Position numbers and translations under genes: made by a program
Shown: positions 51,301-62,084 of the stretch, piece by piece
Layout: the number at the start of each line of letters is the position of its first letter
Numbering within the stretch: position 1 is the stretch's first letter
NCBI GenBank assembly: GCA_008330645.1
Contig: VLTN01000068.1
Span: forward strand, 121,325-185,324
Direction: 5' to 3'
DNA length: 64,000 nucleotides
Origin: Cafeteria roenbergensis
Lineage: Eukaryota; Sar; Bigyra; Bicosoecida; Cafeteriaceae
The notes under the pieces: model-generated
The model's input: the letters and a program-made list of their open reading frames with translations, nothing else
Databases searched by the model: none
Told to the model about the DNA's origin: nothing

Positions 51301-54110
51301 GCATCCTCACGATGTCCACGTAGCCGTGCTTCGTGGCCCACAGCAACGCCGTCGTGCGATACTGCTATGCCGAGTCATCACCAGACAGGCAATCACTCCA
51401 CCCGGGTCACCGCAAGTCAACTTGCCTCACGCCAACGCTCGCTGCCTCGACCAAGCGACTCGCTTTAGCAGGCCACCGTGACACGACACGCTCCATCCGC
51501 TGCGGCCTGGGCTCAGCTGCGCCTGTGCAGGGTCGACGGCGGCGCGGCGAGGCACGCGGGCTGGCTCACGTCATCGGTGGCATCCACGCTGGCGCCATGG
51601 TCGAGCAGCATCCGCACGATGCCCACGTGGCCGTTCGTGGATGCGCACACCAGCGCCGTGCTTCCAGACTGCGGAGACACACAACCCCAGCCAGGCGCGC
51701 ACTCGCTGCACATCGACCCTCCGCATACCAACGCTCGCTGCCCTCGTCACCGTCTCGGTCGGCCGCTTCGCCCGGCCACGCTCCATCCGCTGCGGCCTGG
51801 GCCCGGCTGCGCCTGTGCAGGGTCGACGGCGGCGCGGCGAGGCACGCGGGCTGGCTCACGTCATCGGTGGCATCCACGCTGGCGCCATGGTCGAGCAGCA
51901 TCCGCACGATGCCCACGTGGCCGTTCGTGGATGCGCACACCAGCGCCGTGCTTCCAGACTGCGGAGACACACAACCCCAGCCAGGCGCGCACTCGCTGCA
52001 CATCGACCCTCCGCATACCAACGCTCGCTGCCCTCGTCACCGTCTCGGTCGGCCGCTTCGCCCGGCCACGCTCCATCCGCTGCGGCCTGGGCCCGGCTGC
52101 GCCTGTGCAGGGTCGACGGCGGCGCGGCGAGGCACGCGGGCTGGCTCACGTCATCGGTGGCATCCACGCTGGCGCCACGGTCGAGCAGCATCCTCACGAT
52201 GTCCACGTAGCCGTGCTTCGTGGCCCACAGCAACGCCGTCGTGCGATACTGCTATGCCGAGTCATCACCAGACAGGCAATCACTCCACCCGGGTCACCGC
52301 AAGTCAACTCGCCTCACGCCAATGCTCGCTGCCTCGACCAAGCGACTCGCTTTAGCAGGCCACCGTGACACGACACGCTCCATCCGCTGCGGCCTGGGCT
52401 CAGCTGCGCCTGTGCAGGGTCGACGGCGGCGCGGCGAGGCACGCGGGCTGGCTCACGTCATCGGTGGCATCCACGCTGGCGCCACGGTCGAGCAGCATCC
52501 GTACGATCTCCACGCGACCGCAGCAAGAGGCCCACATCAGCGCCGTTCTTCCATGCTGCGGAGACACACAACCCCAGCCAGGCGCGCACTCGCTGCACAT
52601 CGACCCTCCGCACACCAACGCTCGCTGCCCTCGTCACCGTCTCGGTCGGCCGCTTCGCCCGGCCACGCTCCATCCGCTGCGGCCTGGGCCCGGCTGCGCC
52701 TGTGCAGGGTCGACGGCGGCGCGGCGAGGCACGCGGGCTGGCTCACGTCATCGGTGGCATCCACGCTGGCGCCACGGTCGAGCAGCATCCGCACGATGCC
52801 CACGTGGCCGTTCGTGGATGCGCACACCAGCGCCGTGCTTCCAGACTGCGGAGACACACAACCCCAGCCAGGCGCGCACTCGCTGCACATCGACCCTCCG
52901 CACACCAACGCTCGCTGCCCTCGTCACCGTCTCGGTCGGCCGCTTCGCCCGGCCACGCTCCATCCGCTGCGGCCTGGGCCCGGCTGCGCCTGTGCAGGGT
53001 CGACGGCGGCGCGGCGAGGCACGCGGGCTGGCTCACGTCATCGGTGGCATCCACGCTGGCGCCACGGTCGAGCAGCATCCTCACGATGTCCACGTAGCCG
53101 TGCTTCGTGGCCCACAGCAACGCCGTCGTGCGATACTGCTATGCCGAGTCATCACCAGGCAGGCAATCACTCCACCCGGGTCACCGCAAGTCAACTTGCC
53201 TCACGCCAACGCTCGCTGCCTCGACCAAGCGACTCGCTTTAGCAGGCCACCGTGACACGACACGCTCCATCCGCTGCGGCCTGGGCTCAGCTGCGCCTGT
53301 GCAGGGTCGACGGCGGCGCGGCGAGGCACGCGGGCTGGCTCACGTCATCGGTGGCATCCACGCTGGCGCCACGGTCGAGCAGCATCCGCACGATCTCCAC
53401 GCGACCGCAGCAAGAGGCCCACATCAGCGCCGTTCTTCCATGCTGCGGAGACACACAACCCCAGCCAGGCGCGCACTCGCTGCACATCGACCCTCCGCAC
53501 ACCAACGCTCGCTGCCCTCGTCACCGTCTCGGTCGGCCGCTTCGCCCGGCCACGCTCCATCCGCTGCGGCCTGGGCCCGGCTGCGCCTGTGCAGGGTCGA
53601 CGGCGGCGCGGCGAGGCACGCGGGCTGGCTCACGTCATCGGTGGCATCCACGCTGGCGCCACGGTCGAGCAGCATCCTCACGATGCCCACGTGGCCGTTC
53701 GTGGATGCGCGAATCAGCGGTGCTTTGCCATACTGCGGAGACGCGCAACCTCAGCCAAGAGCACATATCTGGTCGTCGGCCTCGGTGTCCACCAGGGGAG
53801 CGCAACATGGCCCAAGGTGCCTGCTCTGCCCAGGCCCCTGTGGCGGGCTCCGTGTCGAATGCGCTTGGACTTGCTCTTGCTCTCGAATATCCTCATGTCG
53901 GCTCCAAGCGTCGCCGCAGCAGCTCCCTTGACCGTTGCGCCTGGGCACAACTTGAAGCTCGTCACGAACCGCGCTCACGGCTGTTGGCCACATCCCATGC
54001 ACCGGCGCTCCTGCGTCCAGCAGCCTGCTGACTTCGGCTGTGTTGCCGATGTCGCTGGCATTCGCCAGGGCGAGCAGCAGCCTGTCCTCAGTTGCGGCAG
54101 CAGCGGTCAT
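48341..54110 (-). CDS. Ankyrin gene 1: one 33-residue repeat per exon, 18 tandem repeat exons
   Basis: Exon 1 is 54110-53979: 44 codons, MTAAAATEDRLLLALANASD..., donor GCC|GTGAGC. Eighteen 99-nt exons follow, with lower coordinates 53634, 53344, 53037, 52747, 52457, 52150, 51860, 51570, 51263, 50973, 50683, 50393, 50103, 49813, 49506, 49199, 48909 and 48619. A 138-nt terminal exon (48478-48341) ends AANKLRG. Each repeat exon runs from an acceptor (CTCCGCAG or GGCATAGCAG) to GATGAC|GTGAGCC and encodes one ankyrin repeat, e.g. TALVCASTNGHVGIVRMLL then DRGASVDATDD. All exons are phase 0-0; total 683 aa. Four repeat types occur: SGSTALVCAS, HGRTALMWAS, YRTTALLWAT and YGKAPLIRAS. Ankyrin domains bind partner proteins; nothing else is encoded, so the target is unknown. 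The last repeat exon has GATATC before its donor and would read VSN-stop if unspliced. Confidence 0.78.
48619..53732. repeat. Tandem exon-intron array of ankyrin gene 1 (290- and 307-bp units)
   Basis: Eighteen units, each a 99-nt exon plus a 191- or 208-nt intron. The two intron types differ in the part upstream of the acceptor: one ends GTGTGTCTCCGCAG, the other carries CACCCGGGTCACCGCAAGTC and ends CGGCATAGCAG. Units with the second type recur at 49199, 49506, 51263, 52150 and 53037, the last three exactly 887 bp apart (290+290+307), a higher-order period. Introns are as similar as exons, implying very recent duplication or ongoing gene conversion. Confidence 0.92.
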
Positions 54111-55493
54111 GCCCCGTTGCTGCAGGGTGACGAGTGGGGGCCTGGGAAGCCTGAACGAGCCACAGTTGGGCGCTCCTGCCTGGAAAAGTGGGCCGCACGG
54201 TTGCCGCGCATGACGGTGCCAGCAGCAATGCAGAGCTCCAGCAACGGCGCGAGATGCTCCCGATGAGCGGGAATCGGCGAGCAGGTTGCGGAGACCGGGG
54301 CCGTGCGGGACCAAGGCATTCCAGCTGACACGAATGCACGGGCGCGGGGCGTGGCCGAAACGGTGAGGACCGAAGACAACCGGCTCGGCTTGCCAGTTTG
54401 CGCCGCGCCAGCACGCGGCGAGCATTTGCTCCGCTACAGCCGCCTGAGCTGCAGCAAGGGCACGGACTGCCAGCCGCCGGGTCAGCACAATGAGACCGGC
54501 CCGCACTTGAAGCATGGCTCAGGCGCAGCGAGTGCTCAACTTGTTGTCCCCAGCCGACGAGACTGCGGATTCGGGCTGCTTGGCGCGCGCGCGAGCCTGT
54601 GCCAAGTCGGCGACGTGCCAGGTCATCCGAAAATCGCTATGGTTAATATATGTCCGCAAACGAAGAATGAGCGGGCGGGGACGCACTGGCTGTAAATTGC
54701 GTCGTCCTGCTGCGTCACATGAGTCCAACATACTTCAGCAGCAACGTCAGCTCGAAGGTTGGTGGTAGTAGCTTCACAAAATCCACACCAAACACCTGTT
54801 TGGCGGTGTTGGCGCCGAGTAGAGTTGGCCCACAAGCACCTCGTTCCGAAGGCCCCAGTCAGCAGCGACGCAAAGGCCCCGCGTACCATCCGACTTTGGG
54901 ACCTCACGAACCCCAGAGCTGGGCAAACTGGTCACTGGCTGGCTGCCATCCCTTTCAATTTGGCGGGTGAGCTGGCGATTAAGATGTCGGGGAAGTGCTG
55001 GGAGATCGAAGAAAGCCGCAAACAAAGCGTACTACGCGACCTGCACGGACATAAAAGCTTGTACGATGGCCTCAGAATGCAAAAGCATGACTCCCAAGCG
55101 GAAGGATGTGGTGCACAACATGTCGTCAACGGCGGCAGGCGCCTCCCCAACCAGCGCGAATCCAGCGCTTTTTCCACGTGCATTCGCTCTGGGAGCATGA
55201 GACACACACGTCTCAAAGAAGACATGGGGGCTGGAGTTGCTCTGGGGCGGTTGGGAGGGTGCACGCCGGCAGCGTTGCGGACGGCGTCGACGCGCCTCGC
55301 GCGCCAGGAGCACAAGCCGCAATCGATCAAGGCCACTTTCAGTGCCTCACTAGAAAACGGGCACAGCCGAAGTTCTGGGCCGATTGGACAATGTCCATAC
55401 CGCAAAAGTGCTCTTCTCTTCCGAGCCCCCGTTTTTTTGCTTCTCACTCCCGGGCAGCTCTGCAGTCGCCCTCCATCCCGCACATCGGACAGC
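54111..55493. promoter_or_regulatory. Divergent region between ankyrin genes 1 and 2
   Basis: 1383 bp between the start codons of two ankyrin genes. The part from about 54400 is GC-poorer than the genes and lacks coding features. Promoters of both genes are expected here; one near-match to a TATA-like AT run (GGTTAATATATG) lies at about 54640, far from either start. Confidence 0.3.
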
Positions 55494-56984
55494 ATGGCCA
55501 TCCCTGCTATGGATGTATATGCAATGTCAAGCGCGCTCTGGGAAGCGGCGAAGGCTGGAAACACCGCCAAGGCAAGCAGGCTCATCGATGCGGGCGCGCT
55601 GGTGAATCGGAATAACGCTGCAGAGGTGAGCACTGAGCTTGATCGCATGCTCCCTGCTGGCTGCCGAGGGCATGCGGCCCGAGTCAACCGGCCTGAAATC
55701 TCTATCCCGCCAGCTGGGGTGCTGCAACGCGGACCGCGCGAGAAGACGGGCGGGCCATGGTCCGCGGTGACGAGCGGGGCGGTGTGATGGCGTGCCGGTT
55801 GCCGCTGGGTGGCGAGCGGGGTGTGGCGCCGGTCGCAAGCCGTGAAGGCCGTGGTTGCTGAGGGCACGCGGCCTCGCAGGATGGCTCCACGGCGCTGTCG
55901 GCGGCGGCGCTGAATGGCCACAGGGACACTGTGGAGCTGCTGCTGGACCGGGGCGCCGATCTCGAGGCCAAGGTCGAGGTGACTCCGGGGCCGGTGCTGC
56001 TGCGCGACAGACCGTGCCGGGCGCCACGGGCGGGCCACAAGCCGCAATGGCGAGCGGGGCGGTGTGATGGCGTGCCGGCTGCCGCTGGGTGGCGAGCGGG
56101 GTGTGGCGCCGGTCGCAAGCCGTGAAGGCCGTGGTTGCTGAGGGCACGCGGCCTCGCAGGGTGGCTTAACGGCGCTGATGAGGGCGGCAAAAGGTGGCCA
56201 CAGGGACACTGTGGAGCTGCTGCTGGACCGGGGCGCCGATCTCGAGGCCAAGGTCGAGGTGACTCCGGGGCCGGTGCTGCTGCGCGACAGACCGTGCCGG
56301 GCGCCACGGGCGGGCCACAAGCCGCAATGGCGAGCGGGGCGGTGTGATGGCGTGCCGGCTGCCGCTGGGTGGCGAGCGGGGTGTGGCGCCGGTCGCAAGC
56401 CGTGAAGGCCGTGGTTGCTGAGGGCACGCGGCCTCGCAGGATGGCTCCACGGCGCTGTCGGTGGCGGCGCTGAATGGCCACAGGAACATGGTGGAGCTGC
56501 TGCTGGACCGGGGCGCCGATCTCGAGGCCAAGGTCGAGGTGACTCCGAGGCCGGTGCTGCCGCGCGACAGACCGTGCCGGGCGCCACGGGCGGGCCACAA
56601 GCCGCGATGGCGAGCGGGGCGGTGTGATGGCGTGCCGGCTGCCGCTGGGTGGCGAGCGGGGTGTGGCGCCGGTCGCAAGCCGTGAAGGCCGTGGTTGCTG
56701 AGGGCACGCGGCCTCGCAGGGTGGCTTAACGGCGCTGATGAGGGCGGCAAAAGGTGGCCACAGGGACACTGTGGAGCTGGTGGTGGCCTGTGGAGCAAAT
56801 GTGGAAGCCCAGTGCTCGGTGAGATTGCAATGGTCGCTGTGCTGGCATGCACGACATTTTGGCCATCAAGGCTCAGGTTTTCGAGACAGCGATGAAGGCT
56901 CTGGCCACAACTCAGCTTTGTCGAATCATGGTCGTCGTGCATGCTGTTTGCTTCAGCAAGTCGTGTCATTGCGGTGGCCAGTGA
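55494..56984 (+). CDS. Ankyrin gene 2: four repeat exons at an exact 280-bp period
   Basis: Exon 1 (55494-55625) is 44 codons (MAIPAMDVYAMSSALWEAAK...), donor GAG|GTGAGC. Four 99-nt phase-0 exons follow at 55880-55978, 56160-56258, 56440-56538 and 56720-56818. Each opens after CGGCCTCGCAG and encodes one ankyrin repeat. They alternate DGSTALSAAALNGHRDTVEL and GGLTALMRAAKGGHRDTVEL types; three end LLLDRGADLEAKVE and the fourth has a diverged end (VVACGANVEAQCS). Introns are about 181 nt and near-identical. The 3' end is unresolved: a phase-matched acceptor at 56915 gives a 22-residue tail and stop at 56984 (used here), while reading through gives a stop at 57145. Like gene 1 it encodes only ankyrin repeats after a short helical N-cap. 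The start context CATCGGACAGCATGGCCA is shared with gene 3. Confidence 0.65.
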
Positions 56985-58222
56985 AACGTTTGGGCTCAAC
57001 ATTTTGCAGGCTGGCAAGGTCGCGTTGGACTTTTGCGCGGCGAATGCCTGTGCCTGTCCGGCAACGCCTCCGATTCGCCCTGGTGCGTGTGATCGTAGGG
57101 AATGGTGATCACGCATCCAGCAGTGGCCAAATGGGCACCTGTTAGGTGTCCGGCGCCAGCAGGCTAGGAGTGGCAGTGCCTTGCTCGGAGTCTGCACCCA
57201 CAGGGCCACTGAAACCTCGCAAGCCACCTCCCAGCCTGCCGCGGGATGGGCGGGCGGGTCACGAATGCGGCTTTGCTCTCACACACAACCTCAAAGCCGA
57301 CCGCAACGGGCCCTGGAGTGCTGTGCGAGCGTTCGCACGGCACGGCGGGCAAAGCGAAGCGCACGCTGCGCGCGCCTTGCCGGCGAGCTGCTTGTCTTGG
57401 CCGCCGACGCAGGCGGGTAGACTTGAGCTCGGGACCCTCTGAGTCACGCCGTGGGCACCCCCAGCACGCTGTGGGGGAGCCGCGTAGCCCAAGAGAGTGT
57501 CGTGACGATGCCAGATGGCTCGTCTGTTTTGTCGGGGTAGAATCTACGTCTGCGGACAAATATGAACCCAACCGGTTACCGAACAGTGTGCTGCAGGGTG
57601 TAGAGCGCATTCAGCGATGGCACCGCCGGCGCATCTTGGCTATGTGGGCAGATACGTTTGTGGTGTGATTCTGATGCTGCTTCCCTCCCCGCCGTCTCCA
57701 AGGTGTCCGACAACGCCTCCGATTATTCTTGTGATGAAAACCTTGTGCTGCTGTCCCCTCGAGTTGAGCGGCCGCCGCCCTCTGGAACCCAGGGCCGTCC
57801 TGCCTCACGGCAAGCGCGGGCCATCCGACCCGCTCGCAAGCTCGCCCTCTGGGCGGGCAGACCGGTCCGAGCCCGCGTGGGGCTCACCGGCCGTACCCAG
57901 TACCCGCCGCACGCACGCGCCCCCGAGCGGTGTGTGCATATGTTCGTTTCGATCGTTTGACCCCTGTGTCCCGTTCCTTGGGCGACCCCGTGTGGTCCCG
58001 GCCGCGCCGAACTTGAGCCATTTCGGTCAACATCGGTCTTTCACCAGCATGCGGCCTCTCAACGTCCACACAGGGCAGCAGAACTCTTGGCCCTGAGTTG
58101 ATCGAACACCGTTGCCATCGGGCTCTGCCCCTATTCCCGACCCAACCAAAGCCCAAAATGAGCGTCAGTGCCCTCTGCCCGTTCCAGCCAGCGCTCGCCC
58201 GCCACCCCGCTCATCGGACAGC
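56985..58222. other. Intergenic region between ankyrin genes 2 and 3, with dispersed repeat copy B
   Basis: 1.2 kb with no convincing gene. Holds the inverted repeat copy at 57953-58066 and the leader of ankyrin gene 3. Short open frames around 57150-57670 are not supported by domain or splice evidence. Confidence 0.5.
57953..58066 (-). repeat. Dispersed repeat, copy B
   Basis: Reverse-complement copy of 47875-47988 with about three differences over 114 bp. The plus strand keeps the conserved open frame (FDPCVPFLGRPRVVPAAP...). It lies about 160 bp upstream of the ankyrin gene 3 start codon, while copy A lies near the 3' end of ankyrin gene 1. Confidence 0.85.
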
Positions 58223-60647
58223 ATGGCCAACCTCCGTGCGGAGGCAAGTGCAATGGCAAACGCCCTCTGGGAGGCGGCGAAGGCCGGGGACACCAGCGAG
58301 GCCAGCAGCCTGCTCGATGAGGGCGCGCCGGTGGACTGGAAAAATGCTGTTGCTGTGAGCACTGCGACTGAAGGCACGCTCCCCGCCCACTGTCGGGGGC
58401 ACGGGTCGTGATACAACCAAACAAGTGCCTTTCTTTCACCAGTCGAGCTTCTGCGGCACGGACTGCGCGGGCCGGCGTCGAGGCCGTCGACCGTGATGAC
58501 GATCAAGGCGGTGGCAAGACTTGTTGGGTGCCGGCGGGTGGGTGGCTGGCGTGAGGCGCCGGTCGCGAGCCGTGTGGATTGTGGTTCTTGAAGACACGAG
58601 ACGTCGCAGGGTAATTCTACGGCGCTTGTTGCAGCAGCGCGGCGTGGCCACAAGGACGCGGTGGAGCTGCTGCTGGACCGGGGCGCCGACCTGGAGGCCA
58701 AGGACCGCGTGAGCGTGTGTTGCTGCGCAACGGGCCGCGCCGGTCGTCATGGGTGGGTGGGAGGGGGTGGCGATGGCGGTGATGCGTCGGGGCGTCGTGC
58801 TGCTGTGGCGGACCGGCGTGTGAGGCGGCGCTGGCGGAATGGGGGATGTCGGCAGGGGAGCGACGACGCGCCGAGGTGCGGTGTCGTGCGGGCCTGCGAC
58901 GTCGCAGTGTGGTGCAACGGCGCTTGTTGCAGCAGCACGACGTGGCCACAAGGACACGGTGGAGCTGCTGCTGGACCGGGGCGCCGACCTGGAGGCCAAG
59001 GACCGCGTGAGCGTGTGTTGCTGCGCGACGGGCCGCGCCGGGCGTCACGGGCGGGTGGGAGGGGGTGGCGATGGCGGTGATGCGTCGGGGCGTCGTGCTG
59101 CTGTGGCGGGCCGGCGTGGGAGGCGGCGCTGGCGGGGTGGGATGTCGGCAGGGGAGCGATGTTGCGACGAGGTGCGGTGACTTGCGGGCCTGCGACGTTG
59201 CAGTATGAAGTTGTGGCGCTTGTTGAAGCAGCACGACGTGGCCTCGTGGACACGGTGGAGCTGCTGCTGGACCGGGGCGCCGACCTGGAGGCCAAGGACC
59301 GCGTGAGCGTGTGTTGCTGCGCGACGGGCCGCGCCGGGCGTCAGGAGCGAATGGGAGGTGCGGCAATGGCGGTGATGCGTCGGGGCGTGGTGCTGCTGTG
59401 GCGGGCCGGCGTGGGAGGCGGCGCTGGCGGAATGGGGGATGTCGGCAGGGGAGCGATGGTGCGACGAGGTGCGGTGACTTGCGGGCCTGCGACGTCGCAG
59501 TATGAAGTTGTGGCGCTTGTTGAAGCAGCACGACGTGGCCTCGTGGACACGGTGGAGCTGCTGCTGGACCGGGGCGCCGACCTGGAGGCCAAGGACCGCG
59601 TGAGCGTGTGTTGCTGCGCGACGGGCCGCGCCGGGCGTCAGGAGCGAATGGGAGGTGCGGCAATGGCGGCGATGCGTCGGGGCGTCGTGCTGCTGTGGCG
59701 GGCCGGCGTGGGAGGCGGCACTGGCGGGGTGGGGTGTCGGCAGGGGAGTGATGTTGCGACGAGGTGCGGTGACATGCGGGTCTGCGACGTCGCAGGGTGG
59801 CGTTACGGCGCTATTCCGAGCTACGTACCATGGCCACAGGGACACGGTGGAGCTTCTGCTGGACCGGGGCGCCGACCTGGAGGCCAAGGCCTGCGTGAAT
59901 GAGGCATGCGTGTGTTGCTGCGCGACGGGCCGCGGCGGGCGTCACGGGCGGGAGAAGGTCGCGGCGATAACGATGATGCGTCGGCGCCTCGTCCTCCTGT
60001 CGCGAGCCGGCGTGTGAGGCGGCGCTGGCGGAATGGGGGATGTCGGCAGGGGAGCGATGTTGCGACGAGGTGCGGTGACATGCGGGCTTGTGACGTCGCA
60101 GCATGGTGCAACGGCTCTTGTTTGGATGGCTCAAGCTGGCCACAAGGACACGGTGGAGCAGCTGTTGGACCGCGGCGCCGACCTGGAGGCCAGGGACCGC
60201 GTGAGTGCGGCGGGCGTGTGTTTGCTGCGCGACGGGCCACGCCGGGCGTCACGGCCGAGTGGGAGGTGCGCCGATGGCGCTGTCGGGGCGTCGTGCTGCT
60301 GTGGCGGGCCGGCGTGGGAGGCGGCGCTGGTGGGGCGGGACGTCAGCAGGGGAGCGATGGTGCGACAAGGGACAACGGAGTGCGCACACGTGACGTCGCA
60401 GTACGGTGCAACGGCTCTTGTTGCAGCAGCTCGGCGTGGTCACAAGGCCATGGCGGAGCTGCTGCTGGACCGCGGCGCCGACCTGGAGGCCAAGGACCGC
60501 GTGAGCCCGGCATGCGTGTGTTGCTGCGCGACGGGCCGCGGCGGGTGCCACAGGTGGGTACGGTGGCCAGGCGAAGGCGTGACGCGTCGGGGCGTGGTGC
60601 TCCTGTCGAGGGCTGGCGTGCCAAGCAGCGCTGACCGGGTTGGTTGA
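58223..60647 (+). CDS. Ankyrin gene 3: eight repeat exons, 3' end interrupted by a retroelement
   Basis: Exon 1 (58223-58354) is again 44 codons (MANLRAEASAMANALWEAAK..., donor GCT|GTGAGC). Eight 99-nt phase-0 exons begin at 58610, 58908, 59204, 59501, 59796, 60102 and 60402 plus their 98-nt extensions: seven are unambiguous by start coordinate as listed, and I count the first 44-codon exon's partial ankyrin motif (AAKAGDTSEASSLLDEGAPV) as the eighth repeat-like unit. Each encodes a repeat such as GNSTALVAAARRGHKDAVEL then LLLDRGADLEAKDR, after an acceptor GACGTCGCAG. Introns are about 196-207 nt. The 60402-60500 exon keeps its donor (CGC|GTGAGCC), but the next intron is cut at about 60646 by a retroelement copy, so no further exon or natural terminus is visible. 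Reading through that intron closes at a TGA at 60645-60647. Confidence 0.65.
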
Positions 60648-62084
60648 TGATGAACATCGTTGGGGGGGGTCAAAAGCTCGCAAAACCATGCCACACACTC
60701 GATTCACAGACTCACCAATCACCAATCCAGCAACGCCATCACCGATGAATCACAAACCGCGCCAAACCCACAATCCCAAGTCTCAAATCCCAGATCCCTG
60801 CCATCACACTGCCTCGAGTCACCACACAGCCGCCCCTGCTCACCGCATACGCTCCACCTGCTGCCGCAGGTACTGCGTCTGCCCGATCAGCTGGGTCGCC
60901 AGTCCCTTGGCGATGACCTCGTTCAGCCTCGACAGCCAGCGGAAGGCCCAGCGCGCACGCTCCCTCGGCCGATCACCGAAGGCCGTGTCCGCCACCTTCT
61001 TGAGGAAGGCGAAGGCCGCCGGTCCCATGCGTCCCGTGGTCGTGATGACGAAGGGCACAATGGAGCTCAAGTTGTCCTTTGTAGCTGAGCTCTTCTTGTA
61101 CTCCCTCATCTTGTCATTCTCACGGCGCTCGAGAAAGGCGTCCATGTTCTGCAGGCCCTGCGTCACGTAGGACTTGCTTACCGCCGAGGTGATCTGCACG
61201 TCGACGAGACAGGTGGTCTCGAAGTCGACGTGCACCCGCAGGTCCGGTCGCTTGCGCGCGGCCTCGCTGGACCCCGGCTGGGACCCGAAGCGCGTCTGCC
61301 CGTCCTGCCAGCTGGAGGGCTCCACCACCGACTGTAGCCCCGCCGAGCGCACCGCCGCGTGCAGGACGTCGCGAACGTCGTTGTGCGCCCGGATGGTGGA
61401 GCCCTTGCCGCAGCGGCAGCGCGCCAGGTGATGTGCCACGCCCGAGACCCCGCCGATGTGGACGGTGCCTCTCGCGGTGGTATATCTCGCTGCATGCACG
61501 CGCAGTTGATCGACACGCCGTCTGGCACCACGTGGTCAGCCTCGGAGGCTCCGATGCGGTAGCGGGTGACCACCGCGAACTCCTCGTCTGTGAGCCCGCG
61601 GGGTCCCATCATCGTGTTGCGGAGCCAGTAGTGCGTTCCCGGCACGCACGCCTCCCGGAACGCGACCAGGTCGCTCATGACGCGCAGCATGGCCGGGTCG
61701 TCGATGTTGGCGACACGCTTCTCCGGCGTGCCCTTGGCCAGCGCTTCGGCCCTGCAGCGTGCTGTGCAGGCCCTGCGCGCCTTGGCCAGACGGCGCAGGA
61801 AGACACACTCGTGCTTGATGCGCAGCATGTCGTCGTGGTGCAGCACCATCTTGCGCTGCCAGGGCGCCTCGGTCTGCTCGTTCGCCCGCGCTGTCACCCC
61901 GTCGCCGTACAGGCACTTGCGGAGCTTGGCCTTCAGCTCGCCCGGCAGCTTACCCAGGGTGTCGGGCAAGAAGCCCTCGAACCCTGTCGCTGCGGCCAGG
62001 CAGCGGGCTCCCTTGCAGGCCCTGATGAACTCCTCCACCAGGTTTGCAGTTGCCTCCATGTCATCCGACGACTCGTCATCAGAA
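60647..62084 (-). mobile_element. 5'-truncated retroelement copy 1 (RLE-type non-LTR-like 3' end)
   Basis: About 1.44 kb highly similar to 62085 onward. On the element's strand it starts abruptly inside the coding region (at the DDESSDD codons), runs through the stop at 60840 and a roughly 190-bp 3' UTR, and ends CCAACGATGTTCATCAT. A 5' truncation with an intact common 3' end is the signature of target-primed reverse transcription by non-LTR elements. No target-site duplication could be recognised by eye. Confidence 0.6.
60840..62084 (-). pseudogene. Truncated and frameshifted retroelement ORF fragment
   Basis: Relative to the intact copy, this lacks everything upstream of the DDESSDD codons. 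It also carries a 2-nt insertion near 61481 (GGTGGTATATCTCGC against GGTGGTGTCTCGC), which shifts frame just after the INCACMQRD zinc-binding segment. Both halves otherwise remain open and align closely with the copy at 62277-64000, so inactivation is recent. A non-functional remnant of the domain described there. Confidence 0.75.

Noticed and set aside
49576-51481. Long plus-strand frames (630 and 586 residues) across ankyrin array 1
   Set aside because: They arise because the 290/307-bp units are near-identical and happen to be open on the opposite strand. The translation repeats with changing frame and has no domain, while the minus strand carries spliced ankyrin exons.
48619-53732. Regularly spaced near-identical units resembling a CRISPR-like array
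   Set aside because: The units are 290-307 bp, eukaryotic, contain coding exons with splice sites at their borders and no short unique spacers.
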